The notes: generated by a model not told the origin, from the sequence alone. A stretch of DNA of 64,000 bases from an uncultured Pedobacter sp. (GCA_938008555.1 CALLKE010000179.1:1-64000); one strand, 5' to 3'. Counted from the stretch's first letter, positions 51,391 through 61,538 are shown. A program made the numbers and translations.

Positions 51391-52272
51391 TTATTTTTCA
51401 TGATATTGAATATCGTGTTCCCTTAAAAACGCTTTTATTCGGTCAACATGAATGCAGTGCCCTACATGCAAGAAAGGATAATTGGACACTTTACCTTTTT
51501 TCCCTTCTTGGATGATTTCTTTCTCTTTGATATCAAATCCCAAGTGTAGATGACTGGTGAGATGCTGCATGCCATATATGATACCCTGTCGATCAAACAA
51601 AGGCCCTCCACTTTGCCCCCGCAAACCAGGTGTACTCATTTCAATGGACGCAAGTTGATGATCTGTCTCCACAAATCGAGTAATGATGCCATCTAATGGA
51701 AATTTTGGCGAATTGGAATTTCCTGTTTGGGTCCACTCAATATCATCTAGTTCAGCATTGTACTTAAAATTATTGAACTCTGGAAAAGGGTAGCCAAGCC
51801 TACACAAATATCTTCCTTGCTTTGCTTCACTAGAATCTTTTAAAAAGGTAGCATATGAGGTATAGTATTTCTTTGAAAAGCCCTTGAAGATCAGAATGGC
51901 CAAATCAAGCGTAGGATGTGCGTGGCATTGAATATCAGAAATGCGGTCAAAGGTGTTAATAAAGCTATTTTTTAGCTGAACAATTGTTTCTTTTTTGAAT
52001 TTATATTTTAGTTCGAGCCCACCTAATTTTTTTTTATAGCTGGCATCTTTTAGAAGCGTATCTCGTTCCGCCCTAAATTGTGTATAACGACTATTAATTT
52101 CATCCGCCTGAGCAATCACATTTAGCACATGTTTACATGTGATGGCAACACCCTCGTCATTAACAAAGAACAAAGTGGCACTTCCAGGAGTTATTAATCC
52201 ACCATATGTCCTATTGATGGTATGAATGGGCCTGGTGAATGTATCTACTTTTTCAATGGCTTCTACAAACAT
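51391..52272 (-). CDS. cytosolic trypsin-like serine protease
   Basis: This 293-aa protein has a trypsin triad: His in AITCKHVLNV (about residue 49), Asp in HPTLDLAILIFKG, and Ser in RGQSGGPLFDRQGI. An insertion (residues 55-110) is charged and helical. It has no signal peptide and no transmembrane helix, unlike the usual DegP/HtrA types, so it may act inside the cell or go out by another route. It is convergent with def. No substrate or partner can be given. Confidence 0.8.
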   Translation of the reverse strand: MFVEAIEKVDTFTRPIHTINRTYGGLITPGSATLFFVNDEGVAITCKHVLNVIAQADEINSRYTQFRAERDTLLKDASYKKKLGGLELKYKFKKETIVQLKNSFINTFDRISDIQCHAHPTLDLAILIFKGFSKKYYTSYATFLKDSSEAKQGRYLCRLGYPFPEFNNFKYNAELDDIEWTQTGNSNSPKFPLDGIITRFVETDHQLASIEMSTPGLRGQSGGPLFDRQGIIYGMQHLTSHLHLGFDIKEKEIIQEGKKGKVSNYPFLHVGHCIHVDRIKAFLREHDIQYHEK

Positions 52273-52388
52273 GATGATAGGTTAAATGAATCTGACAAAT
52301 AATACATACGCGCTTGGACTCGAAACTAATTAAAAAATATTGACCGGATTCAAAGTAAATTAGCTTCCTGAATTTAAAATTGAGATTC

Positions 52389-52961
52389 ATGCTTGAACCT
52401 ATCCGATGCAGCTGGTGTGGAAGCGATCCACTTTATATAAAGTATCATGATGAAGAGTGGGGTAAACCCATTTATGATGATCAAACCTTATTTGAATTTT
52501 TGATACTCGAAAGTGCACAAGCAGGTTTAAGCTGGATCACTATCTTACGAAAGCGAGAGAATTACAGAAAAGCTTTTGCTGATTTTAAAGTTCGAAAAGT
52601 AGCTTCTTTCACTGAAGATGATGTGGAATCCTTAATGCTTGATCCCGGGATTATTCGCAATCGGTTGAAAATAAAAGCCACCATTACCAACGCCCAAGCA
52701 TTCTTAAGTATTCAAAAAGAATTTGGGAGCTTCTCCAACTATATATGGGGGTTCTTACCCAACAAAAAGCCCATTATCAACTATTGGACTGATCATAAAC
52801 AAGTACCACCCCGTACAGAACTCTCTGATCTAATTAGCAAGGATATGAAAAAACGAGGCTTTAAATTTTTTGGAACCACAATTTGTTATGCGCACATGCA
52901 AGCTACGGGGATGGTTAACGATCATCTGGTCACTTGCATGTCACACAAAGTACTTAGCTAA
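52389..52961 (+). CDS. tag: DNA-3-methyladenine glycosylase I
   Basis: This 190-aa protein has the Tag start IRCSWCGSDPLYIKYHDEEW and LFEFLILESAQAGLSWITIL, the helix-hairpin-helix region with DVESLMLDPGIIRNRLKIKA, NAQAFLSIQKEFGSFSNYIW, and a late ICYAHMQATGMVNDHLVTC with Zn-ligand His/Cys. It removes 3-methyladenine from DNA. The ATG at 52389 is used over an upstream TTG. Confidence 0.96.
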   Translation: MLEPIRCSWCGSDPLYIKYHDEEWGKPIYDDQTLFEFLILESAQAGLSWITILRKRENYRKAFADFKVRKVASFTEDDVESLMLDPGIIRNRLKIKATITNAQAFLSIQKEFGSFSNYIWGFLPNKKPIINYWTDHKQVPPRTELSDLISKDMKKRGFKFFGTTICYAHMQATGMVNDHLVTCMSHKVLS

Positions 52962-53002
52962 GTGATTGAAATCATCACATCTTAATTGCTAAAGGATGTT
53001 CG

Positions 53003-53010
53003 TAAATTTG
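53003..53010 (+). promoter_or_regulatory. candidate -7 box upstream of polA
   Basis: TAAATTTG matches TAnnTTTG and lies 139 nt before the polA ATG. The intervening leader shows no gene and no strong fold. Confidence 0.4.
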
Positions 53011-53149
53011 CGACTCGTCAAACCAGTCTAGTCAATAAACACACAGAGAATTTCACGAATCGATTTCCTAAGTATCCAAAACCACTCACACGTATGAAGG
53101 ATTAAATGAAGCGTTTTCCAGAATACAGATAAGAAAACAAGTAATACAC

Positions 53150-55948
53150 ATGAAGAAACTTTTCCTTTTAGATGCTTTTGCATTGATATACCGAGCTCAT
53201 TTCGCATTAAGCAAAAATCCCCGCTTTACTTCTGGTGGACTTAACACATCGGCTATTATGGGGTTTACGAATACGCTCTTAGAGGTGTTAAAAAAGGAAA
53301 ATCCAACACACATCGCTGTTGTTTTTGATACCGACGCACCTACTGAGCGCCATGCTAGTTTTACAGACTACAAAGCACATCGGCAAAGCATGCCCGAAGA
53401 CATTTCGATAGCCATTCCTTACATCAAACGTTTGATTGAGGGCTTCAATATTCCGATCATCTTTTCGGATGGCTATGAGGCCGATGATGTGATTGGTACC
53501 CTCGCTAAAAAAGCAGAAAAAGAAGGCTTTCAAGTGTATTGTATGACACCCGATAAAGACTTCGGGCAGCTCGTTTCTGAAAATATTTTCATCTATAAAC
53601 CCGCTCGTATGGGCAATGGAATGGAAATTTTAGGGGTAAAAGAGATCTTAGAAAAATGGGAAGTAGACCGTGTAGAACAAGTAATTGACATTCTAGGCTT
53701 GTGGGGGGATGCAGTGGACAACATCCCAGGAATCCCTGGAATAGGTGAGAAGACAGCCAAACAGCTCATCAAACAGTATGGATCTGTTGAAAATATAATC
53801 GCCAACAGCCATGAGCTAAAAGGCAAAATGCGCGAAAATGTGGAACAATTTGCCGAGCAAGGTTTGGTTTCCAAAAAGCTAGCAACAATCCTATTGGATG
53901 TGCCCACTAAGTTGGAAGAAGAAAAACTTCGTTTGGAAGAACCTAATCGCCAAGTCTTGGAGCAACTTTTTGCTGAGCTTGAGTTCAGAACACTTGGGAA
54001 AAGAGTTTTTGGTGAAGATTTCAGCGTACCTGAGATGAAAGCCGGTCATACAGGGCAAATGGATTTATTCGGCTCTCCTGTTGCAGAGACTCAAGTAAAA
54101 GACAAGCCCATATTAGAGGCCTCACAAACATTTGCAAAAACAGCTGATAACACACCACACACCTACCATTTGGTCAACACGATGGAGGAAATCAAAAAGC
54201 TGGCGGAACAACTAGGCAAACAAAAATATTTCTGCTTTGACACTGAAACAACAGGCTTAGATGCCAATGATTGTGAATTAGTCGGCTTATCACTTGCCAT
54301 CAAACCAGGTGAGGCATGGTATATTCCCATGCCAGCTGACCAGGAGGAAAGCCGAACTCGTGTGCATGCATTTAAAGCAGTTTTGGAGAATGAACACATC
54401 CTCAAAATAGGGCAGAATATCAAATACGATATGCTGGTACTGAGCTGGTATGACGTCCAAATTCAGGGCGAGCTTTTTGATACGATGCTGGCTCATTATC
54501 TGCTCAATCCAGATTCAAGGCATGGGATGGATTTACTTTCAGAAACATTTTTGAATTACACTCCAATCAGCATTACATCCTTAATTGGCGCCAAAGGGAA
54601 GAAACAAGGAAGCATGCGCGATATCGAGTTCGAAAAAATAAAAGAATATGCCGCTGAAGATGCTGACATCACGCTCCAACTAAAAGAAATACTTGAACCG
54701 ATGTTAGCTACTGTCAATGCCAATAAACTAGCCAAGGAAATTGAAAATCCATTGATCTATGTTTTATGTGAAATGGAGCACGAGGGCGTAAAAATTGATC
54801 AGCGTGCACTCAAAGAATTTTCGGCCTCATTAGACACCGATATTAAAGTTTTAGAAAAAAGTATTTATGAAAAAGCAGGTGTAAAATTTAACATCGCCTC
54901 ACCCAAACAGTTAGGAGAAGTCCTTTTTGACAAGCTACAACTGGATCCCAAAGCGAAGAAAACAAAAACAGGACAGTACCAAACCAATGAAGAAGTATTG
55001 GCAGGCCTGGCCGCCAAAAGTGATATCGTAAAAGATATATTGGATTTTAGGCAGATGCAGAAACTAAAATCTACTTACGTAGATGCTTTGCCACTCATGA
55101 TTAACCCTAAAACAGGACGCGTACATACATCATATAATCAAGCGGTGGCCGCAACAGGGCGCTTAAGCTCCAATAATCCTAACCTGCAAAACATCCCTAT
55201 TCGTACCGAACGTGGGCGAGAGGTTCGCAAAGCGTTTATACCTCGCGACCAAGACCATGTACTACTTTCGGCCGACTATTCGCAAATAGAGCTACGATTG
55301 ATTGCTGAAATCAGCAAAGACGAAAATATGTTAGATGCTTTCCAAAAAGGACTAGATATTCACACTGCAACAGCGGCAAAAGTATACGGTTTATCGCTCA
55401 ATGAAGTGACATCCACACAACGCCGCAATGCAAAAGCTGTTAATTTTGGAATCATTTATGGTCAATCTGCTTTTGGCCTATCTCAAAATCTCGGAATACC
55501 ACGTAAAGAGGCTGCAGAAATGATTGATAATTATTTTGCAGAATATCCTAAAATCAAGGAATACATGACAAACACGATCAAGTTTGCTCAAGAAAATGGG
55601 TATGTAGAAACCATCATGGGGCGTCGGCGATATCTACGTGATATCAACTCTGCAAATGCGACCGTACGTGGCTTTGCCGAACGAAACGCCATTAATGCAC
55701 CAATCCAAGGTTCTGCTGCCGATATGATCAAAATAGCCATGATCAATATTCATCAAGATATCAAAGACCATAAACTAAATTCGAAGATGACCATGCAGGT
55801 GCACGACGAATTGGTTTTTGATGTACCCAAATCAGAGGTCGACGTACTGAAGAAAATTGTTATTGGACGAATGAAAAGTGCCATAAAAATGAGTGTGCCA
55901 ATTGTAGTAGAAGCTGGATGTGGAGAAAATTGGCTAGAGGCACACTAG
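53150..55948 (+). CDS. polA: DNA polymerase I
   Basis: This 932-aa protein has all three domains. The 5'-3' exonuclease/FEN part is KKLFLLDAFALIYRAHFALS, with SDGYEADDVIGTLAKKAEKE and LGLWGDAVDNIPGIPGIGEK. The 3'-5' exonuclease (from residue 350) has FDTETTGLDANDCELVGLSL, so the DxE site is intact. The polymerase has ADYSQIELRLIAEIS, RRNAKAVNFGIIYGQSAFGL and TMQVHDELVFDVP. It serves gap filling and Okazaki processing. Confidence 0.97.
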   Translation: MKKLFLLDAFALIYRAHFALSKNPRFTSGGLNTSAIMGFTNTLLEVLKKENPTHIAVVFDTDAPTERHASFTDYKAHRQSMPEDISIAIPYIKRLIEGFNIPIIFSDGYEADDVIGTLAKKAEKEGFQVYCMTPDKDFGQLVSENIFIYKPARMGNGMEILGVKEILEKWEVDRVEQVIDILGLWGDAVDNIPGIPGIGEKTAKQLIKQYGSVENIIANSHELKGKMRENVEQFAEQGLVSKKLATILLDVPTKLEEEKLRLEEPNRQVLEQLFAELEFRTLGKRVFGEDFSVPEMKAGHTGQMDLFGSPVAETQVKDKPILEASQTFAKTADNTPHTYHLVNTMEEIKKLAEQLGKQKYFCFDTETTGLDANDCELVGLSLAIKPGEAWYIPMPADQEESRTRVHAFKAVLENEHILKIGQNIKYDMLVLSWYDVQIQGELFDTMLAHYLLNPDSRHGMDLLSETFLNYTPISITSLIGAKGKKQGSMRDIEFEKIKEYAAEDADITLQLKEILEPMLATVNANKLAKEIENPLIYVLCEMEHEGVKIDQRALKEFSASLDTDIKVLEKSIYEKAGVKFNIASPKQLGEVLFDKLQLDPKAKKTKTGQYQTNEEVLAGLAAKSDIVKDILDFRQMQKLKSTYVDALPLMINPKTGRVHTSYNQAVAATGRLSSNNPNLQNIPIRTERGREVRKAFIPRDQDHVLLSADYSQIELRLIAEISKDENMLDAFQKGLDIHTATAAKVYGLSLNEVTSTQRRNAKAVNFGIIYGQSAFGLSQNLGIPRKEAAEMIDNYFAEYPKIKEYMTNTIKFAQENGYVETIMGRRRYLRDINSANATVRGFAERNAINAPIQGSAADMIKIAMINIHQDIKDHKLNSKMTMQVHDELVFDVPKSEVDVLKKIVIGRMKSAIKMSVPIVVEAGCGENWLEAH

Positions 55949-55973
55949 AGTTCTCTTGCTTTCAAAAATATGG

Positions 55974-56030
55974 TCAATAATTAGGGCCTTAATTATATTG
56001 ACGAAGTATAATTAAGGCCCTAATTATTGA
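55974..56030. terminator. bidirectional hairpin behind polA
   Basis: Arms 55974-55996 and 56008-56030 are a perfect 23-bp inverted repeat (core AATTAGGGCCTTAATTAT) around an 11-nt loop. It stands between convergent genes (polA and the GG-leader peptide). It is unusually long for a terminator, though AT-rich ends fit. Confidence 0.75.
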
Positions 56031-56049
56031 TGTAAAAATGCCGAATAAC

Positions 56050-56304
56050 CTATGATTTATGAGAAGTCATCCATAAAGCAACCAGCTTTTCTAGGACAAC
56101 TGCTACTTGTTGGCTAGTATCAAACTCAATTGAGGAATCTTTATACTCTTTTGCAACACGAGCACCACTCGCATCAAAAGTTCCTATAACGCTTTGATAG
56201 CGAATTTTTCCTAGTACCTCTCCTCCGTTAGTAAGTAATAAACCTTCTGAATTTAAGGCTTCCACATTCATTAGATCAAGCGTGTTCAATTTTAAGTTTT
56301 TCAT
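56050..56304 (-). CDS. double-glycine-leader secreted peptide
   Basis: An 84-aa product from the second Met, beginning MKNLKLNTLDLMNVEALNSE, then GLLLTNGG, which is a double-glycine leader of about 28 residues. The mature part EVLGKIRYQSVIGTFDASGA is short, charged and not Cys-rich. Such leaders in Bacteroidota mark peptides cut and exported by C39-peptidase ABC transporters. None is in this window. The broken gene at 29087 is a relative by leader sequence. Its function (bacteriocin, signal) cannot be told. Confidence 0.75.
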   Translation of the reverse strand: MKNLKLNTLDLMNVEALNSEGLLLTNGGEVLGKIRYQSVIGTFDASGARVAKEYKDSSIEFDTSQQVAVVLEKLVALWMTSHKS

Positions 56305-56499
56305 CATTAAAAAAAATAAATGTTTACAAATAAGTGTTTATAGCAATTCGTCAAACCCAGGCCTAAATCTGACTAAAAGCTGGCCAAATATCTGATTTAA
56401 CATTTAAACAGGAAATATATTTTTTAATATTTAATGTACTTTTTTAATTAAAAATCGCACAATAAGGCAAGTAAAATTTCGTTCGAAAATATTTTATAA
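56305..56499. other. AT-rich gap between the GG-leader gene and the MITE
   Basis: This is very AT-rich. On the reverse strand, TTTG, then about 20 nt, then TATTTG lies near 56325-56355, a fair but imperfect promoter for the GG-leader gene. No other feature was seen. Confidence 0.4.
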
Positions 56500-56507
56500 A
56501 CAATATT

Positions 56508-56668
56508 GGTAGTGTATCTAAATGTATGATAGGTAATATTTGGATAAAATATGATCGAAAATATCGAAACACACTGTGCTTTTCAAGCAACTAAAGGTGG
56601 TTTTTAAAAATCAAAACGCATACTTTTTTATCCCTGAAAAGAGTCATCATACATTTAGATACACTACC
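56508..56668. mobile_element. 161-bp MITE with 23-bp terminal inverted repeats
   Basis: The left end (56508-56530, GGTAGTGTATCTAAATGTAT...) is a perfect inverted match of the right end (56646-56668). It is flanked by an 8-bp direct repeat ACAATATT (56500-56507 and 56669-56676). There is no coding capacity inside. An 8-bp duplication and GGT-starting ends are compatible with mobilisation by an IS1-family transposase; that family link is tentative. It lies between the GG-leader gene and the Mpo1-like gene. Confidence 0.88.
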
Positions 56669-56756
56669 ACAATATTTATAAAAAGAGATCGAGTTATAGG
56701 TCTTATAAAAATAGACATATACAACTAGCTGGCTGGAAGATGGCTTCTCAATAAAA

Positions 56757-57290
56757 TCAATATCGAAGTCCTATCTTTTTTAATAAAAAATGCAGCAGCC
56801 AAATTGGGCCTATGAGCAAAAACTGTAAGTCATGTAAAAAAGATGGTTTTTTACCTTCTATTTTATGCCCTACAAACTGCCCTACCCAGGCCAAAACAAA
56901 AATAACAAGGCAGATATGCCACATAGGAGGCCAGCCATACTCCTGAGCTTTTTCTAGGCCGACAATCACCCCAGAAAAAACAAATACAACCAGCAACATC
57001 ACATACGACAAAACAGGAGACAGGGTATAATAATAGTATATCGAAAAAGCAATCAGGAAGGAAGCCCAATTCACAAAGCCATTATATCTACCCATAAAAT
57101 CCAAGTACAGAAAAGGGATAGCCCACACTAAGCCAAATAAACTAAAAACAATCATCGGAACACATATCCAATGAATTAATTTGTTTATAGGATGCTGGTG
57201 GATTTCAGCATATTTATTAAAAAGAGCATCTATTTGACGCGTGTTTTCTTTTTGACTACCTGATTGAATGTGGCCTTTACTATTTTTCAT
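56757..57290 (-). CDS. Mpo1-like family membrane protein (DUF962)
   Basis: This 177-aa protein has HPINKLIHWICVPMIVFSLF near residue 37, then YLDFMGRYNGFVNWASFLIA and a late WVGQFVGHKIEGKKPSFLHD, LQFLLIGPIWLLHFLLKK. 'N-K-x-x-H-x-x-x-V-P' and 'F-x-G-H-x-x-x-E-x-x-x-P-A/S' are the Mpo1/DUF962 His motifs. The yeast member is a dioxygenase in fatty-acid alpha-oxidation. It has four membrane segments and is probably involved in lipid metabolism. Confidence 0.9.
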   Translation of the reverse strand: MKNSKGHIQSGSQKENTRQIDALFNKYAEIHQHPINKLIHWICVPMIVFSLFGLVWAIPFLYLDFMGRYNGFVNWASFLIAFSIYYYYTLSPVLSYVMLLVVFVFSGVIVGLEKAQEYGWPPMWHICLVIFVLAWVGQFVGHKIEGKKPSFLHDLQFLLIGPIWLLHFLLKKIGLRY

Positions 57291-57406
57291 CTATCTAATT
57301 GTTTCGTCTTTAGGGTCAAAATTAGCCAAATAATACCCATTCATAAGTGGTTTGAAATTCTATATTTTTGAATCTTCTATCATCATCATAAATAGTCAAA
57401 CAAACA

Positions 57407-57928
57407 ATGGCTTTAATTCTTCCAGTTTTAGAAAAATCTCCCGTTTGGGGTAAAGATTGCTTCATAGCAGAGAATGCAACCCTCGTAGGTGACGTTATTT
57501 TAGGCGACCAATGCTCCGTTTGGTTTAATGCTGTGATTCGAGGCGATGTAAACCACATCCGAATTGGAAATAATACGAACATTCAAGACGGAGCCATTAT
57601 ACACTGCACATACCAAAAAGCGGCGACAATCATTGGTAATAATGTTTCTATTGGCCACAATGCATTGATACACGGATGCACATTGCAGGATCATACACTG
57701 GTAGGCATGGGAGCCATTGTAATGGACCATGCAGTGGTTGAAATGTATTGTATTATTGCAGCTGGTGCTATTATTTTAGAAAATACAATATGCGAGTCGG
57801 GTTATTTGTATGCCGGCATCCCAGCAAAAAAAATCAAGCCAATAACAGACACACAGCGACAATTACTTGATCGTCTGCCAAACAACTATATTATGTACTC
57901 AAAATGGTTCACTGATCCGCAGGAATAG
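57407..57928 (+). CDS. gamma-carbonic-anhydrase-like hexapeptide-repeat protein
   Basis: This 173-aa protein has a left-handed beta-helix built of hexapeptide repeats (ENATLVGDVILGDQCSVWFN, then AVIRGDVNHIRIGNNTNIQD, GAIIHCTY, VSIGHNALIHGCTLQDHTLV, GMGAIVMDHAVVEMYCIIAA) and a C-terminal helix. Metal-site His appear in IIHCTY and NVSIGHNALIHGC. This is the YrdA/PaaY-like gamma-CA group. Its 3' end overlaps a convergent gene by 20 nt. Confidence 0.92.
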   Translation: MALILPVLEKSPVWGKDCFIAENATLVGDVILGDQCSVWFNAVIRGDVNHIRIGNNTNIQDGAIIHCTYQKAATIIGNNVSIGHNALIHGCTLQDHTLVGMGAIVMDHAVVEMYCIIAAGAIILENTICESGYLYAGIPAKKIKPITDTQRQLLDRLPNNYIMYSKWFTDPQE

Positions 57929-59573
57929 CCATTTTTTCTTCAATATCCCAGTTTGCTCGCAATGTAATGACCTTATCATAATTCCATATTCTCTCGGGCT
58001 GCCGTTTCTGTTCAACATTACCCGTATCCCACTCTCCATTTTTGTTCCTATCGTAGATCACACGGATTGTATATTTTCCGATAGGATAGGTCAAATATTT
58101 AATAACTGTGTTTCTAGAAATAATAGCTGAGTGAACAACTATTTGCTTCTCATTCAAACATTGTATCAAATAATTTTTAGTCGTGTCGGGCACCGTTATT
58201 GCAATGGATAGATTCCCATAATTATCATCAGAATCGACTGCAAACTTGCGTGAATATGTTTTTGACTTTGTCTTGAAAATATTTGTAAACGAGCTATCTA
58301 CTAATTTGATGTTGTAAGTCTTATTGGGTTTCCAAGCAAATTTAAAAATCACCCTCCTGAGTGAAGTAGAGTCTTTCACTAATGAGAACCCTTTTACAGG
58401 AACTGAGTCCTGAAGTAAGCTCATCTTTGAAACATCAAATTCGGCTATAGGTGATGAAAGGGTCAATAATAAATTAGAACGCGGTTTCAGTTTTTGGCCA
58501 CTTATTAAATTATCTGACACCAAAATAGAGCGATTATAGATATCCTTCTTGCTCCGATTAATGGTCACAGTAATTGCTGATTGATCTTTACTTTGTGCTT
58601 GTATTTTCAATGAATCAAAATTCAACTCAGGAAGCCAAACGAAGGCTGAGTCTTTCTTCACACTAAGCTCAACAGTTTTCTTTTGATCAAAAACTGCAGG
58701 ATCAATTATTTTTAATTCAGCAACAGGCTTGTTAAATGCCAATGTAATTCGACTATCTGCGTCAATTCTATCAGCTATACACAACAGTTTTGATGGAGCC
58801 TCTTTAAATACATTCAGTTGTATATCTGTTATATTTTTTTTTAGGATAAGGGAATCTTTCAAGAAGCCAATTTCATCTGTATTGGGATTAAAAATTCGAT
58901 CCCCTCCAGCAGTAGTTTTTTTCAAAGCATAGATGCGGTACGTATTTTCTTTTAGATTTTTCAGAATAAAATTACCTGCGGAGTCTGTGTTGGTAAAAAT
59001 GTTTGCTTTTTTCTTTCCAAACAGGCTGTCCTGCTCGACGGGAAGAACAAAAACAATGACATCTTTAAGAGGAGTATTTGTTATTATACTTTTTACATTT
59101 CCACTGATTGATAGAGAGTCAATATGATCGCCCGTCGAAAAGACGTAGCTATAGTTTCGAAGAATATTGCCTTCGTTTACATCTACGATTGCTTTACCAA
59201 AGTTGATTGTATAGGTTGTGTTTTTCTCAAGCGCTTGCTCAAACTTTAAATCGAGTATTTTCTTTTGAGCTTTAAAAGTTAGCATTTTATCAAGAGCCGG
59301 ACTGATGCTGATCTCCGAAGATTCGTTCTTCAGTTTTACAAACTCATCAAATTGAATCTGAATTTTGGATGCCGAAAAGTTGCGAGTCTGATTATGGGGT
59401 ATTTCCTTCACTACTTTTGGAGGGGTAACATCTTTTGGGCCACCTGTTGGTTGTAATGGATTAGCACATCCACAAAGTATGAGTAATGCAGGGAAGTAAG
59501 TCAAAAAAATCAGGCGAGATGTACTATTTGAAAAATTGGTCATTTTTAAGCTATTAGAGCGATTCTTGTGCAT
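57909..59573 (-). CDS. lipoprotein with N-terminal Ig-like (Big_5) domain
   Basis: This 554-aa protein has a lipoprotein-type signal (LTYFPALLILCGCANPLQPT, lipobox LCGC). TGGPKDVTPPKVVKEIPHNQ, then FSASKIQIQFDEFVKLKNES and SPALDKMLTFKAQKKILDLK is the Big_5/SbsA Ig-like start widespread in Bacteroidota. Further beta domains follow (SISGNVKSIITNTPLKDVIV and later strands). It is likely an outer-membrane-anchored protein of unknown task. A second start at 59543 would also keep the signal. Confidence 0.85.
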   Translation of the reverse strand: MHKNRSNSLKMTNFSNSTSRLIFLTYFPALLILCGCANPLQPTGGPKDVTPPKVVKEIPHNQTRNFSASKIQIQFDEFVKLKNESSEISISPALDKMLTFKAQKKILDLKFEQALEKNTTYTINFGKAIVDVNEGNILRNYSYVFSTGDHIDSLSISGNVKSIITNTPLKDVIVFVLPVEQDSLFGKKKANIFTNTDSAGNFILKNLKENTYRIYALKKTTAGGDRIFNPNTDEIGFLKDSLILKKNITDIQLNVFKEAPSKLLCIADRIDADSRITLAFNKPVAELKIIDPAVFDQKKTVELSVKKDSAFVWLPELNFDSLKIQAQSKDQSAITVTINRSKKDIYNRSILVSDNLISGQKLKPRSNLLLTLSSPIAEFDVSKMSLLQDSVPVKGFSLVKDSTSLRRVIFKFAWKPNKTYNIKLVDSSFTNIFKTKSKTYSRKFAVDSDDNYGNLSIAITVPDTTKNYLIQCLNEKQIVVHSAIISRNTVIKYLTYPIGKYTIRVIYDRNKNGEWDTGNVEQKRQPERIWNYDKVITLRANWDIEEKMAIPADQ

Positions 59574-59675
59574 TTTGGAACAATGAGTCTAAGAAATAAA
59601 AAAAATGGCACTATTGTCTTTAAATAAAGACAGCGATCAACATGTTTAATCTGTTGATTTCAAGCACATTATAAA

Positions 59676-61538
59676 TCATCGTGTCATATGAACCATTAAA
59701 ACTGAGATGTCTGACGGCGATACTCCCGAAATACGGGAAGCTTGCCCCAAAGTTCTTGGTTTTATTTTCGTTAGTTTTTCTCGAGCTTCTTTTGACAACG
59801 AAAGTAAAGACCCATAATTAAACTCAGGATTTAGTTCTTGATCTTCCATTCGTTGCATTTTTTTGATAATCTCAAGTTCTTTTTCAAAATAGCTCTCATA
59901 TTTAATTTTAATCTCCGCCTGCTCAATCGTTTGTTGATCATACTGTTTCAACATCATATCTACTGAAGAATTTACTTGACGAAGATCAGAGATGCCTATT
60001 TGAGGTCTACTTATCAATTGAGCCATTTTAACATGCTGATTCAATGTGGCGGTATTTAGTTCTTCGAGCAAAGCATTCACTTCCATAGGGTCAATAGATG
60101 CTTTTTTAAAATACTTCACAATATCGTCAGCATTCTGAATTTTTGATTTTACCTTTTCTAAACGTTCGTCATTGATCAAGCCCAACTCATGACCGATCGG
60201 ACTCAATCGAATATCAGCATTATCTTGGCGTAAAAGTAAGCGATGTTCAGCTCTAGAGGTAAACATTCTATAGGGCTCTTCGGTTCCCTTTGTAATTAAA
60301 TCATCGATCAAAACCCCAATATATGATTCGGATCTTTTCATGATCAACTCATGCCTATCATACACTTTTTGATGCGCATTGATTCCTGCGATAAATCCCT
60401 GGCTAGCGGCTTCTTCATATCCTGTTGTTCCATTTATTTGGCCCGCAAAAAACAAGTTCTGAATACTTTTTGTTTCAAGTGTTAAATCTAATTGAGTAGG
60501 GGGGAAGTAATCATATTCAATAGCGTAGCCAGGCCGGAACATTTTTGCCTTTTCAAATCCAGGTATTTGTATCAAAGCGCGATACTGAACCTCTTCTGGC
60601 AAAGAGGTTGAGAATCCATTTACATAGATTTCTACAGTATCCCATCCTTCAGGTTCAACAAAAATCTGATGTCGCTCTCGTTCTGCAAAACGATTGATTT
60701 TATCTTCAATTGAAGGGCAATAGCGTGGACCTAATCCTTGAATTCGCCCCGTAAACATAGGGGATCTTTCGAATCCTTCTTTCAACGTTTCGTGTACATC
60801 CGCATTTGTGTATGTGATCCAGCAGCAGCGCTTATTTGTTGTTGGAAGTGTACCAGTGAATGAAAATTTACTTGGATTCTCATCTCCCCATTGCTCCTCC
60901 ATTTTAGTGTAGTCCAACGATCGACCATCTACACGCGGGGGGGTTCCCGTTTTCATCCGACCAGACTCAAATCCAAGCTGAACCAATTGTTCCGTAATTC
61001 CAGTAGTAGCTTTTTCTGCAGCGCGCCCACCACCAAAGCGTTTTTCTCCTATATGAATCACCCCATTTAAAAATGTACCATTCGTTAACACAACCGAACT
61101 GCCTTCTATCTCAATACCCAGGCTCGTCACTACTCCCGAAACACGATTCCCATCTAGCAGGAGTCCACTAACGGTATCTTGCCAAAAATCAACATTAGGT
61201 GTTCGTTCAAGCATCAAACGCCATTCCTCAGCAAACCGAATTCGATCTATTTGTGCTCTTGGGCTCCACATTGCTGGGCCTTTTGATCGGTTGAGCATTC
61301 TAAACTGGATGCTTGTTTTATCGGATATAATCCCCGAATAACCACCCATCGCATCAATTTCACGAACAATCTGGCCTTTAGCAACCCCACCCATGGCTGG
61401 ATTACAGCTCATTTGTGCAATGGTCCCCATATTCATCGTTATCAACAAAACGGATGAACCCAAATTTGCTGCTGCCGCCGCCGCCTCACATCCTGCATGG
61501 CCAGCACCTACCACTATTACATCGTATTTTTCAAACAT
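59676..61538 (-). CDS. mnmG: tRNA-U34 5-carboxymethylaminomethyl modification enzyme MnmG
   Basis: This 620-aa protein has the FAD site [19 protein letters not shown] at 10-28, the GidA motifs [20 protein letters not shown] and [20 protein letters not shown], then [15 protein letters not shown] and [20 protein letters not shown], and a helical C-terminal end. With MnmE it modifies wobble uridine. In many bacteria it stands near the replication origin, and two parS-like sites lie just upstream here. Confidence 0.97.
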   Translation of the reverse strand: MFEKYDVIVVGAGHAGCEAAAAAANLGSSVLLITMNMGTIAQMSCNPAMGGVAKGQIVREIDAMGGYSGIISDKTSIQFRMLNRSKGPAMWSPRAQIDRIRFAEEWRLMLERTPNVDFWQDTVSGLLLDGNRVSGVVTSLGIEIEGSSVVLTNGTFLNGVIHIGEKRFGGGRAAEKATTGITEQLVQLGFESGRMKTGTPPRVDGRSLDYTKMEEQWGDENPSKFSFTGTLPTTNKRCCWITYTNADVHETLKEGFERSPMFTGRIQGLGPRYCPSIEDKINRFAERERHQIFVEPEGWDTVEIYVNGFSTSLPEEVQYRALIQIPGFEKAKMFRPGYAIEYDYFPPTQLDLTLETKSIQNLFFAGQINGTTGYEEAASQGFIAGINAHQKVYDRHELIMKRSESYIGVLIDDLITKGTEEPYRMFTSRAEHRLLLRQDNADIRLSPIGHELGLINDERLEKVKSKIQNADDIVKYFKKASIDPMEVNALLEELNTATLNQHVKMAQLISRPQIGISDLRQVNSSVDMMLKQYDQQTIEQAEIKIKYESYFEKELEIIKKMQRMEDQELNPEFNYGSLLSLSKEAREKLTKIKPRTLGQASRISGVSPSDISVLMVHMTR

